A model generated the notes under the pieces. It worked only from the letters and a program-made list of their open reading frames with translations, was not told the origin of the DNA and ran no database searches. Below are positions 8,460 through 16,608 of a DNA stretch of 64,000 nt, piece by piece (positions within the stretch are counted from its first letter, which is position 1; every line of letters begins with the position of its first letter). The position numbers and the translations under genes were made by a program. Origin of the DNA: Candidatus Krumholzibacteriota bacterium (GTDB lineage: Bacteria > Krumholzibacteriota > Krumholzibacteriia > Krumholzibacteriales > WJIX01); the NCBI GenBank assembly GCA_034520215.1, contig JAXHNR010000001.1:1044560-1108559 (forward strand). Reading direction: 5' to 3'.

Positions 8460-8948
8460 TTAAATGCCCCAGAAGGAAATAACACCGAGGCTGGCCAATG
8501 TGACTATAGTTCCTGATATAAAGATTCCGGCAATTATAGCAGGGATCGCGTGCCTTAAAGGAATTCTAAATATAAAAGCTGCCGCGCAACCCGTCCAGGC
8601 GCCAGTCACGGGAAGAGGTATAGCCACGAACAAAATTAGCCCTAAAGCTTCAAATCTTTCTATTAATTCACTTTTACTCCTGGTTCTTTCAAATAACCAG
8701 GTAAAGAAACGATCGAAGAAACTATAGCGATTTGACAGCGATTCCGAAATTCTACCCAGGAAAAGCAGTATAGGTATAACGGGAAGAAAATTACCGGCAA
8801 CTGAAATAATGTAGGCCTTTTGCCAGCTTATACCGATTGCCAGGGCGTATGGAATAGCACCGCGAAGCTCTGATATGGGAAGTGAGGCTATAAAAAAAAC
8901 AATAAATTCTGCCGGGATTCTGCCTAAAGCTTGAAACGCTGCACTCAA
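8460..8948 (-). CDS. COG2426 small multi-pass membrane protein (putative small multidrug export family)
   Basis: A 162-residue inner-membrane protein with about four hydrophobic segments. It carries family signatures SELRGAIPYALA near residue 28 and LPVTGAWTGCAAA near 112. The family is annotated as putative small multidrug exporters, but the substrate is not established. The start is TTG at 8948: AGGGAG lies 6 nt upstream. It is read in the same direction as surE (109-bp gap) and the downstream tRNA-Pro. Confidence 0.85.
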   Translation of the reverse strand: MSAAFQALGRIPAEFIVFFIASLPISELRGAIPYALAIGISWQKAYIISVAGNFLPVIPILLFLGRISESLSNRYSFFDRFFTWLFERTRSKSELIERFEALGLILFVAIPLPVTGAWTGCAAAFIFRIPLRHAIPAIIAGIFISGTIVTLASLGVISFWGI

Positions 8949-9057
8949 TATCTACTCCCTTAAATCCTGTAAAGATGGAAATTCTATTTTAATTATAAGT
9001 AAGCAATCATAGTACCAGATAATAAATAATTGAAAGATTCTCATTCTAAGAAGATTA

Positions 9058-9819
9058 TTAAAAGCTGCCCCAATCCCAACTTTCCAATTCCGGTATTCTC
9101 TCTTTATCCGTCATTGAGATTGATATAGGAGTAACGGAGACGAATCCGGATTTGACAGCCTGGAAATCTGTTTTATCCTCGTCCCTCCAGCCGGGTTTTC
9201 CACCCCCTATCCAATAGTAATTATCACCCCTTGGATCCTTTTTTGCAATTATCATGTCATTATAGACTCTTGAACCAAGGCTGGTTATTTTAATACCTTT
9301 AAATTTATCTTCTCCGATATAGGGGATATTTACATTAAGAAGAAGTTTATCATCAATAGTTTTCTGTATCATCTTCCTCACAAGCATTCCGGAAACGCTG
9401 GATGCAACTGTGAAATCCCTATTCTTGCGGGAAGTAACAGATATAGCTATCGAATTTATTCCCAGAATATAACCTTCTATAGCAGCGGCAACAGTACCTG
9501 AATAGATAACATCTTCTCCCATATTAGGACCATGATTAATCCCGGAGACAACTATATCCGGCTTACTGTCCATAATGCCGTATACCGCCATTATAACGCA
9601 ATCTGCCGGAGAACCGGTCACGCTGAACCAGGAATTACCGTACTCATGAACTCTTAACGGTTTATTCAGTGTTATAGAATGACTTGATGCGCTGCGTTCG
9701 ACTTCAGGGGCTATTACTATAACATTGCCTATACTACTTAGAATATCTACGAGAGCTCTAAGACCGGAGGCCCTTATACCGTCATCATTTGTGACTAGAA
9801 TATTTATGTTATCCTTCAT
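9058..9819 (-). CDS. surE: 5'/3'-nucleotidase SurE
   Basis: Survival protein E, a metal-dependent phosphatase acting on nucleoside 5'- and 3'-monophosphates. The N-terminal motif VTNDDGIRASGL (residues 9-20) supplies the metal-binding Asp pair. SGINHGPNMGEDVIYSGTVA is the second signature, and GSPADCV also matches. Its 253 residues are the usual length. It lies three protein genes upstream of the sigma-factor gene, which recalls the surE-to-rpoS neighbourhood of E. coli. Confidence 0.96.
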   Translation of the reverse strand: MKDNINILVTNDDGIRASGLRALVDILSSIGNVIVIAPEVERSASSHSITLNKPLRVHEYGNSWFSVTGSPADCVIMAVYGIMDSKPDIVVSGINHGPNMGEDVIYSGTVAAAIEGYILGINSIAISVTSRKNRDFTVASSVSGMLVRKMIQKTIDDKLLLNVNIPYIGEDKFKGIKITSLGSRVYNDMIIAKKDPRGDNYYWIGGGKPGWRDEDKTDFQAVKSGFVSVTPISISMTDKERIPELESWDWGSF

Positions 9820-9903
9820 AACTTCCCGTTAACTTTCCAGCAGCTCATATTTACCAGTACTTGTATTCCTGTATCCTTTTAGAAGTAGGATAGAGAGTAG
9901 AAT

Positions 9904-10590
9904 CTACCAGAAAAATCTCCTTAAAACCAGCGATAAAAACCTGTATGTATCAATAAATGGATTTATTTTGCTTTTTTCTTCCGAATAGATAGTATCGATG
10001 TAAATAAAACCTATTTTTGCTTCTTTTTTCGCTGCTTTCAGAAGCAGTTCACTCTCTGTATCAAAGTGAGTGCTCTTAAAAATCATATTTCTTATTATTG
10101 ATGTTCGGATGAGTCTGTATCCCGACTGGCTATCTGGGATTTTTGATCCCGTTAAACTGCTTATAATAAGAGATGTAATTTTATTGCTGAGTCTTCTCAA
10201 AGCGGGCATTCGGGCAGTCTTATTCATCCTGTTTCCGATAATTATATCAGCGCCGGTTTCCAAAAACTTCGTAATAAATTTCGGTATATATGAAGGGTTA
10301 TGCTGGCCGTCTCCATCTAGAGTAATTAGGGCGGAAATATCAGGAGAATTCTTGATTTCATTAAACCCTGTGATTAAAGCTCTGCCCTTTCCGTAATTTT
10401 TTTCGTGACTGATCACTTTTACTCCAAGTTCTGCCGCCATATCAGCTGTGCCGTCATCTGATCCGTCATCGATAATAAGGATATTTTCCAATTTAATATA
10501 GTTTTTGACTTCTTTGACAACCGCTGTTATATGGTCACTTTCATTATAGACGGGAATTACCACAGCAATATTTTCATAGCATTTTTCCAT
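9904..10590 (-). CDS. Family 2 glycosyltransferase (dolichyl-phosphate mannosyltransferase-like)
   Basis: A soluble GT-A glycosyltransferase of 228 residues. It has VVIPVYNESDHI at the N-terminus, the nucleotide-binding DDGSDDGTADMA, and the DxD-type motif ITLDGDGQHN. DSQSGYRLI and the lack of C-terminal membrane helices fit the DPM1/polyprenyl-phosphate glycosyltransferase group. The sugar and acceptor cannot be told from sequence. I used the ATG at 10590; an in-frame TTG 18 bp upstream is possible and neither has a strong ribosome site. It follows tRNA-Pro(GGG) by about 60 bp. Confidence 0.88.
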   Translation of the reverse strand: MEKCYENIAVVIPVYNESDHITAVVKEVKNYIKLENILIIDDGSDDGTADMAAELGVKVISHEKNYGKGRALITGFNEIKNSPDISALITLDGDGQHNPSYIPKFITKFLETGADIIIGNRMNKTARMPALRRLSNKITSLIISSLTGSKIPDSQSGYRLIRTSIIRNMIFKSTHFDTESELLLKAAKKEAKIGFIYIDTIYSEEKSKINPFIDTYRFLSLVLRRFFW

Positions 10591-10650
10591 AATAATTACT
10601 GTAAACAAAGAGTTATAACATAAAAGCTATTCTGTGTTTTGAATTAAAAA

Positions 10651-10727
10651 TGGTCGGGGCGACTGGATTTGAACCAGCGACCACTTGCCCCCCATGCAAG
10701 TGCGCTACCGGACTGCGCCACGCCCCG
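10651..10727 (-). tRNA. tRNA-Pro (anticodon GGG)
   Basis: The minus-strand cloverleaf has acceptor stem CGGGGCG/CGCCCCG, anticodon stem CTTGC/GCAAG and loop ATGGGGG (anticodon GGG). The 3' CCA is encoded. The acceptor and T arms match tRNA-Pro(CGG) at 8303 exactly. The gene sits between the MerR-type regulator and the glycosyltransferase. Confidence 0.95.
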
Positions 10728-10818
10728 ACATGCAAACAATTTAACCTTTGCCATTAATAATTACAAGATAAATCTCTAATAGCAAGTAAGTTAAAGAATC
10801 CGGTTATTTCGAATGAGA

Positions 10819-11184
10819 CTATAATTCATCAATCATTTTTTTTAGCTCGGCGAGTTCCTTTTTTACTGAAAGAAGAATCTTGCGATTCTGCGGATCAGAA
10901 AAGGGAATATTCAGCTGTTCAATAAGAACATCGGGGTTGTTTCCTGAATCTTTGAGTTTCTTTCTCGCGCCGGAGATGGTGAAACCGTTTTCATGAAGGA
11001 GTTTTTGTATACTTAGAAGGTATTTTATATCTCTGATTCTGTAGGTTCTGTTTCCAGCTTTGCTCCTTCTTGGCTTTAGTACCGGAAATTGAGATTCCCA
11101 GTAACGAAGCACATGTGCTTTAACACCGACAAGCTTACTAACTTCCCCTATTGAATAGTACAATTTGTTATTGAATTTTGTCAT
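10819..11184 (-). CDS. MerR-family transcriptional regulator
   Basis: A 121-residue DNA-binding protein. The winged helix-turn-helix at residues 9-78 has YSIGEVSKLVGVKAHVLRYW and a second wing with NRTYRIRDI. A Leu/Lys-rich helix at the C-terminus should form the dimer coiled coil. No Cys or ligand-binding domain is present, so it belongs to the short, effector-less MerR group. AAAGG precedes the ATG. It follows gpsA by 35 bp on the same strand and is probably cotranscribed with it. Confidence 0.9.
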   Translation of the reverse strand: MTKFNNKLYYSIGEVSKLVGVKAHVLRYWESQFPVLKPRRSKAGNRTYRIRDIKYLLSIQKLLHENGFTISGARKKLKDSGNNPDVLIEQLNIPFSDPQNRKILLSVKKELAELKKMIDEL

Positions 11185-11219
11185 AGTTGTCTACCCTTTA
11201 TCCGAGGGGCTTTCTTATA

Positions 11220-12257
11220 TCAATACATTTCCTTCTTTGCTTTTCTAAGCATTAAATCTCTCATAGCTTTTCTGGGATTTTTTCTGTGAAATAGAACACT
11301 GTAGACCTGTTCTGCTATTGGCAATTCAACACCCTCTGCTGAACCTAATCTCACAGCAGCTTTCGTGGTTTTGACACCTTCGGCTACCATTACCATATCC
11401 CCCAGAACCTCCTTTAAACTTTTACCTTTGCCGATTTGTTCTCCCACATACCGATTTCTACTGTGTCTGCTCATGCAAGTGGCTATCAAATCTCCAATAC
11501 CGGAAAGCCCGCTTAAGGTTTCTTTTCTGGCGCCAAGTTTTTTGGCGAGGCGTTTTATCTCAGCAAGCCCCCTTGTAATAAGAGCCGCCTTTGTATTATC
11601 TCCATAACCCAGACCGTCACATATCCCCGCTGCTATAGCTATTGTGTTTTTAAGAGCAACGCCGAGTTCAACGCCTATGATATCAGTGTTAGTGTAAACG
11701 CGGAAATTCTCAGTCATGAAAAGATTCTGTATCTTTTCAAGTACAGGTCTATTTATTCCTGCTACTACCACAGAAGTCGGCATCTTTCTACTTACTTCTT
11801 CGGCATGGCTTGGTCCGAGAAGACAATTTATCAGCCTCTTACTCTGGGGAAGTTCCTGACTGAGAACGGTACTCATACGGCAAAGGGTTTTATTCTCGAG
11901 TCCTTTAGCGGCGTCAATTATGATAGAATTTTTATCAAAATTCTGCTGGGAAGCTGTTAGACGGGCTACATCCCTTATAGTGTGACTGGGTGTAGCAAAT
12001 ACAATATATTTTGAATTCTCAAGGGCCTCGTTCAAATCCGATGTTATCTTAATAGACCAGGGTATGGAAATTCCAGGAAGAAAACGTTTGTTTTCATGGT
12101 CCCGTCTTATTGCTTCCGCGAGTTTTGGGAATTTTTCCCATAGAATAACATCATGACCATTCTCATTCAGCAGTATAGCAATGGTAGTCCCCCAACTTCC
12201 GGAACCTAATACGGTAATCTGTTCTTTCTTTCTTTCTTTGCTTTTTGAAGTGGTCAT
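11220..12257 (-). CDS. gpsA: Glycerol-3-phosphate dehydrogenase [NAD(P)+]
   Basis: Reduces dihydroxyacetone phosphate to sn-glycerol 3-phosphate for phospholipid synthesis. It has the Rossmann motif LGSGSWGTTIA (about 18-28), GPSHAEEV, the catalytic Lys in ALKNTIAIAAGICDGLGYGD, and GLSGIGDLIATC. Its 345 residues match the family. The ATG follows the plsY stop codon directly (TAAATG), with AAAGGA 9 nt upstream, so plsY and gpsA are translationally linked. They make and acylate the same metabolite. Confidence 0.97.
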   Translation of the reverse strand: MTTSKSKERKKEQITVLGSGSWGTTIAILLNENGHDVILWEKFPKLAEAIRRDHENKRFLPGISIPWSIKITSDLNEALENSKYIVFATPSHTIRDVARLTASQQNFDKNSIIIDAAKGLENKTLCRMSTVLSQELPQSKRLINCLLGPSHAEEVSRKMPTSVVVAGINRPVLEKIQNLFMTENFRVYTNTDIIGVELGVALKNTIAIAAGICDGLGYGDNTKAALITRGLAEIKRLAKKLGARKETLSGLSGIGDLIATCMSRHSRNRYVGEQIGKGKSLKEVLGDMVMVAEGVKTTKAAVRLGSAEGVELPIAEQVYSVLFHRKNPRKAMRDLMLRKAKKEMY

Positions 12258-12872
12258 TTAAAATATCCTTTTTTCCGTACCCAGTTTAAGTCTTCTTATA
12301 TTAGATCTATGCTTGTATATTACTGCTGTTGCAACAATTATAGAGAGAGCAATTATTACAATACTTGTTTCATATCCGAAGAACAAACGCATTAATATCA
12401 GTGAAATAGGCAAAAATAATGCCGCTGACATACTTGCAAGTGACACAATTCTTGTAAAAAAAAGAAGTAAGAGCCAGACAACCAGGCATATAGCGACAGC
12501 GAAAGGTGCGATCGCGAGAAAAACCCCGGTTGTGGTTCCGACTCCCTTGCCTCCGGAAAATCTGACAAATATAGAATAATTATGACCGAGAACAGCAAAA
12601 AATGCTGCTAAAGCAATAAATGTACTGCTGTCAATACCAAATAAAGAAACAGCTTTAACGGCCAGAAAACCTTTTCCTATATCGATTATCAGCACAGGTA
12701 CAGCCGCTTTAGCTCCCAGCACTCTGAATGTATTTGCGGCTCCTAGATTTCCGCTACCGAATTCCCTGAGGTCAACACCTTTTAATATCTTTCCGAGGAT
12801 AAAGCTTGTAGGTATGGATCCCAGTAAATAACCAGATGCAGAAACAAATAAAATATTTACTAATAATTCCAT
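12258..12872 (-). CDS. plsY: Acyl-phosphate:glycerol-3-phosphate acyltransferase
   Basis: Integral membrane enzyme transferring acyl groups from acyl-phosphate to glycerol 3-phosphate. It has about six hydrophobic segments and the three family motifs GSIPTSF, FGSGNLGAANTFR and FSGGKGVGTT. I chose the ATG at 12872 (204 residues) because AGGGAG lies about 8 nt upstream and the der stop codon is one base away; a longer in-frame start inside der is unlikely. The next gene, gpsA, makes its substrate. Confidence 0.95.
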   Translation of the reverse strand: MELLVNILFVSASGYLLGSIPTSFILGKILKGVDLREFGSGNLGAANTFRVLGAKAAVPVLIIDIGKGFLAVKAVSLFGIDSSTFIALAAFFAVLGHNYSIFVRFSGGKGVGTTTGVFLAIAPFAVAICLVVWLLLLFFTRIVSLASMSAALFLPISLILMRLFFGYETSIVIIALSIIVATAVIYKHRSNIRRLKLGTEKRIF

Positions 12873-12873
12873 C

Positions 12874-14202
12874 CTAGTGCTCCCTTGATCTGAATCGGAT
12901 TCTAACAGCTGTGCCTTCAAAGGTAAACACTTTTCTTATCTGATTATTGATATAACGTCTATAAGATCGAGGAAAATAGGAAGGATTGTTTACAAAGAGG
13001 GTGAAGGTAGGGGGCTTAGTGTCAGTTTGTGTTCCGTAGAATATTTTTCCAATTCCTCCTTTGTAATAGCCAGGTGGATTTATTGATGTGACTTTATTTA
13101 AGAACTTATTAAATTTTGCTGTAGGTATTGTTTTTATTCTCTCCCCTTGAATCTCAAAACATTTTGGTAGAATATTTCCTATTCTCGTTCCCGTCTTTGC
13201 CGAAACAGTAATGATAGGCGCATATTCTACAAATGGAATTGATTTATGAATAACTTTCTTGAAAGTGGGGTAATCTAGATCCTTCTTGTCTACAAGATCC
13301 CATTTATTCAGTAGAATTATAATTCCTTTTCTAGCTTTATGTGCCAGTGAAATTATTTTTATATCTTGTTTTGTTATCCTGTTATTTGAGACGTCAATAA
13401 CTGCGAGTACAATATCGGCATTTTCCACACTTCTTTCACTTTTTAGGCTGGTAAGACCTTCCAGTCCCCTGCTCTTTTTTGATTTTCTCCTTATCCCAGC
13501 AGTATCAGTGATAACAACATCTTTGCCGTAATACTTAAAGCGGAGGTTTATAGTATCCCTTGTCGTCCCCTGTTCTTCAGATACGATATTTTCTTCCTTT
13601 CCTACCAGTTTGTTTACTAAAGAACTTTTGCCCACATTCGGTTTGCCAATCAAATCGATCTTAATGATATCATCATCGACTGAATGAAAAGTATCTTTAG
13701 GTTGTTGTAATCTGGATACTACTTCATCGAGCATGTCCCCTATTCCCCTGCCGTGGAGAGCACTTATTGTAAAGAGTCTGCTGAAACCGAGGGAATAGAA
13801 ATCGTTTGATTCAATTTCATCATTCCCGCTCTCAACCTTGTTCACTACACATATAATCTTATTGCGCAGTTTCCTGACCGATTTAAGAAGCAACATATCT
13901 TCCGAAGTTGGACCTGTTTTCAGATCCGCAAGAAATATTATCACATCAGCGCTGACGGCTGAATTTACAATCCTTTTCCTTATTTCCTGCTGGAGCGTAT
14001 CGTCACCTTCTGAGTCGAATCCACCAGTGTCAACAACTGTAAATTCTTTTCCGTTCCAGCTGGTCTTTTCTCTCATAGTATCTCTTGTTACCCCGGGGGC
14101 CGCGTGTGTTATCGCTTGCCTTCCGCCTACTATTCTGTTAAAAAGCGTTGATTTCCCGGAATTCGGTTTTCCTATTATGGCAACACTGCGGAGTTGCTTC
14201 AT
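12874..14202 (-). CDS. der: Ribosome-assembly GTPase Der (EngA)
   Basis: GTPase needed for 50S subunit maturation, with two tandem G domains and a C-terminal KH-like domain. The first G domain has GKPNSGKST (11-19), DTGG and NKVE. The second has GKPNVGKSS near 190, DTAGIRRKSKKSRG, and NKWD. Its 442 residues are standard. AAAGGAAG lies 4 nt before the ATG. It is preceded 12 bp upstream by the DUF512 radical-SAM gene, an association also seen in Firmicutes. Confidence 0.97.
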   Translation of the reverse strand: MKQLRSVAIIGKPNSGKSTLFNRIVGGRQAITHAAPGVTRDTMREKTSWNGKEFTVVDTGGFDSEGDDTLQQEIRKRIVNSAVSADVIIFLADLKTGPTSEDMLLLKSVRKLRNKIICVVNKVESGNDEIESNDFYSLGFSRLFTISALHGRGIGDMLDEVVSRLQQPKDTFHSVDDDIIKIDLIGKPNVGKSSLVNKLVGKEENIVSEEQGTTRDTINLRFKYYGKDVVITDTAGIRRKSKKSRGLEGLTSLKSERSVENADIVLAVIDVSNNRITKQDIKIISLAHKARKGIIILLNKWDLVDKKDLDYPTFKKVIHKSIPFVEYAPIITVSAKTGTRIGNILPKCFEIQGERIKTIPTAKFNKFLNKVTSINPPGYYKGGIGKIFYGTQTDTKPPTFTLFVNNPSYFPRSYRRYINNQIRKVFTFEGTAVRIRFRSREH

Positions 14203-14214
14203 GATTCTTCCTTT

Positions 14215-15507
14215 TTATGTTTTAACTATAGTATTTTCCAGGAAATTGCTTTCCGGAACAATTATCTCTTTCTTCAATTCATCGCGAAGGTCGGCGATTG
14301 AATAGTTGTCAATCAACAGACCCTCATTATTAAAAGAGTTAGGCGGCAAAACAATGGGGCCGGAGATATTTTCGGATTTAGTGACCTTTTCAATAATATC
14401 CCTTCCGGATAGCAGGCCGGATACTGTAACAGAGTCTCCAAAGAGTTTGTTTGGTACAGATATCAGATTAATTTTAAGTCCAGCTAGATCCCTTTCGATG
14501 AGCGGTATTACGTATTCGCTAATCAGATTATATCCCATTTTCCCGGTAACAACGGTGAATTCGGATGCAATATTAGTTTGTCGTCTTAGGTTCTTGATTT
14601 CACTTCTTATCTCCTCTATGAATAGCCTTGACATTCCGACACCATTTGCCGACTGATCAAAATCTCCGTAATAATTATTGTCTGGAATCTTTTTCCCGGC
14701 GAGAAAAAAGAATTCGTCCGAAAGATAGAAAAACCTCTGATTTGTTTCAGGCCACCCCGTAAGCTGCCTGTCTTTATTTTCAGCCCATTCGAGAAGTTTC
14801 ACGGCATTATCTTTATCGAAGCCTTTAATATCCTGAAGGTTTCTCCTGTGTTTCGTAAGTCCAATGGGAACGACAGCTACAGATTTACACGCGGGATAAA
14901 GTTCGGAGAGTTTATCAATGCTTTCTTCAAGTACCTTTCCGTCGTTTATGCCCGGAATTACTACTATTTGGGCGTGTATAGTAATACCTCCATCAGCTAA
15001 ACCTTCTAATAATTCCAGAATATTATTAGGTATTGCACGCCCAAATAAATATTCACGAATACTTTTATTTACACAATGAACAGAAACATAAATGGGTGAA
15101 AGATGATAGTCTATTATTCTGTCAATCTCTTCTCTTCTTATATCATTCAAGGTAACATAATTACCGTAAAGAAAACTCAATCTGTAATCGTCATCTTTCT
15201 TGTAGAGTGTGCCTCTCAATCCCTTAGGCATTTGATCTACAAAACAAAAAATGCAATTACTGCGGCATTTAATAAAGTTCATTTCCTCAAATAGGACTCC
15301 GATTTTACTTAAACTGGAACTTTCTATAGTTTCCTTCATGATTCGGCCGTCATTTTTCTTTATAACAAGATCTATTTCGCCGATGTCATCCATGTGAAAT
15401 ATCATGTCAAGTTGATCTTCAACCGGGAAGGAATTAATCTTAATTATTTCATCGCCGGGATGAAAGATTTCTGTTTCATCCAAGACTTTTTTTATTCGTA
15501 CTCCCAT
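14215..15507 (-). CDS. DUF512 radical-SAM protein with N-terminal PDZ-like domain
   Basis: A 430-residue member of the DUF512 family (TIGR03279-like). The N-terminus is PDZ-like (FHPGDEIIKINSFPVEDQLD), followed by a radical-SAM-type cysteine cluster CRSNCIFCF, then FVDQMPKGLRGTLYKKDDDY and FLYGNYVTL. The C-terminal half has TVVTGKMGYNLI and LPPNSFNNEGL. The biochemical role of this family is not established; an Fe-S redox or modification enzyme is likely. I used the ATG at 15507, where the PDZ homology begins; a TTG/GTG start 48 bp upstream is possible. It is 12 bp upstream of der. Confidence 0.88.
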   Translation of the reverse strand: MGVRIKKVLDETEIFHPGDEIIKINSFPVEDQLDMIFHMDDIGEIDLVIKKNDGRIMKETIESSSLSKIGVLFEEMNFIKCRSNCIFCFVDQMPKGLRGTLYKKDDDYRLSFLYGNYVTLNDIRREEIDRIIDYHLSPIYVSVHCVNKSIREYLFGRAIPNNILELLEGLADGGITIHAQIVVIPGINDGKVLEESIDKLSELYPACKSVAVVPIGLTKHRRNLQDIKGFDKDNAVKLLEWAENKDRQLTGWPETNQRFFYLSDEFFFLAGKKIPDNNYYGDFDQSANGVGMSRLFIEEIRSEIKNLRRQTNIASEFTVVTGKMGYNLISEYVIPLIERDLAGLKINLISVPNKLFGDSVTVSGLLSGRDIIEKVTKSENISGPIVLPPNSFNNEGLLIDNYSIADLRDELKKEIIVPESNFLENTIVKT

Positions 15508-15588
15508 ATTGTTTCTTCTATCCTTACATATAAAAACAGGGTTATTTTTCACCAAACATCAAATATTATGAAGAACAAGAAAAGAAAA

Positions 15589-15661
15589 AGCGGGCAACGG
15601 GATTTGAACCCGCGACCTTCAGCTTGGGAAGCTGATACTCTACCAACTGAGTTACGCCCGC
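15589..15661 (-). tRNA. tRNA-Gly (anticodon CCC)
   Basis: The minus-strand cloverleaf has acceptor stem GCGGGCG/TGCCCGC, discriminator T, D-arm AACTCAGTTGGTAGAG, anticodon stem-loop TCAGC-TTCCCAA-GCTGA (anticodon CCC), and T-arm GGGTTCAAATCCC. The 3' CCA is not encoded. It lies 15 bp downstream of miaA in the same direction. Confidence 0.96.
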
Positions 15662-15676
15662 GTAAGAATGAAAATA

Positions 15677-16597
15677 TCAATTTAAGAACTCCCTGTCAAG
15701 TAGCTTGAGAGCAGCAGTATAGGGATCGGTCATTGAAGTATTAATCCAGGTGATTTTCTCTTCCTTTTTAAACCAGGTTATCTGACTTTTAGCGTATTGC
15801 CTCGTTCGCGCTGATATTTTTTCTTTCATCTCATTGTAATCAATAATATTGCGCAAACAGGATATCACTTCGGGATACCCCAGAGTTTGCATTCCCGGCC
15901 ATTGGGGCTTTATTCCCGCGGCAAGAAGGTTTTTAACTTCATCAACCCATCCGTTCCCTATCATTTTTTCAACTCTGTTGTTTATTCTCTGATGAAGAAT
16001 GGATCTTTCGGTATTAAGACCTATTTTCACAGATTGAAGATTGAATATGTCAGACTCATTTTGTTTTCTGATATGTTCACTCAGGGGTATGCCTGAAAGT
16101 GTATATACTTCGAGGGCTCTGGATATTCTATAAAGGTCATTTGGATGAATTCTTTCGGCGCTTTCTTCGTCACACTTCAGAAGCCGTTTGTAGAGCTCGG
16201 GAGTTTCCACATTAGTGATGCTTTCAGAAAACTCCTTTCGCTCATCCTCCGAAAGATTAATATCAAAGAGGCCGCGGAGAATGCTCTTAAAATATAATCC
16301 TGAGCCTCCCACCAGGAATGGGGTCTTTCCCCTGGAAAAAATATCGCCAATTATTTTTCTCGCTCTTTTGGAGAACCAAGCGGCATTAGACTTTTCATCA
16401 AGATCAAGAATATCAAGCATGTGGTGCGGCACCCTGCTACGGTCAAATTCTGTTGGTTTGGATGTTCCTATATTGATTCCCTTATATATTGTTTTTGAAT
16501 CAATACAGACTATTTCCCCTTTTAACTTAAGAGCTAGTTTCATTGCCAGATCACTTTTGCCTATTCCGGTGGGCCCCATAATAATAATTGCTTTCAT
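15677..16597 (-). CDS. miaA: tRNA dimethylallyltransferase
   Basis: Transfers a dimethylallyl group to N6 of A37 in tRNAs reading UNN codons. The P-loop GPTGIGKS (8-15), DSKTIYKGINIGTSKP, VPHHMLDI, LVGGSGLYFK and the R-rich SARTRQYAKSQITWFK region are all present. Its 306 residues are normal. CGGAG precedes the ATG. It follows mutL by 11 bp, as in the mutL-miaA pair of Proteobacteria. The product feeds MiaB, encoded at 34489-35808. Confidence 0.97.
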   Translation of the reverse strand: MKAIIIMGPTGIGKSDLAMKLALKLKGEIVCIDSKTIYKGINIGTSKPTEFDRSRVPHHMLDILDLDEKSNAAWFSKRARKIIGDIFSRGKTPFLVGGSGLYFKSILRGLFDINLSEDERKEFSESITNVETPELYKRLLKCDEESAERIHPNDLYRISRALEVYTLSGIPLSEHIRKQNESDIFNLQSVKIGLNTERSILHQRINNRVEKMIGNGWVDEVKNLLAAGIKPQWPGMQTLGYPEVISCLRNIIDYNEMKEKISARTRQYAKSQITWFKKEEKITWINTSMTDPYTAALKLLDREFLN

Positions 16598-16608
16598 TTT
16601 TACTCCGT

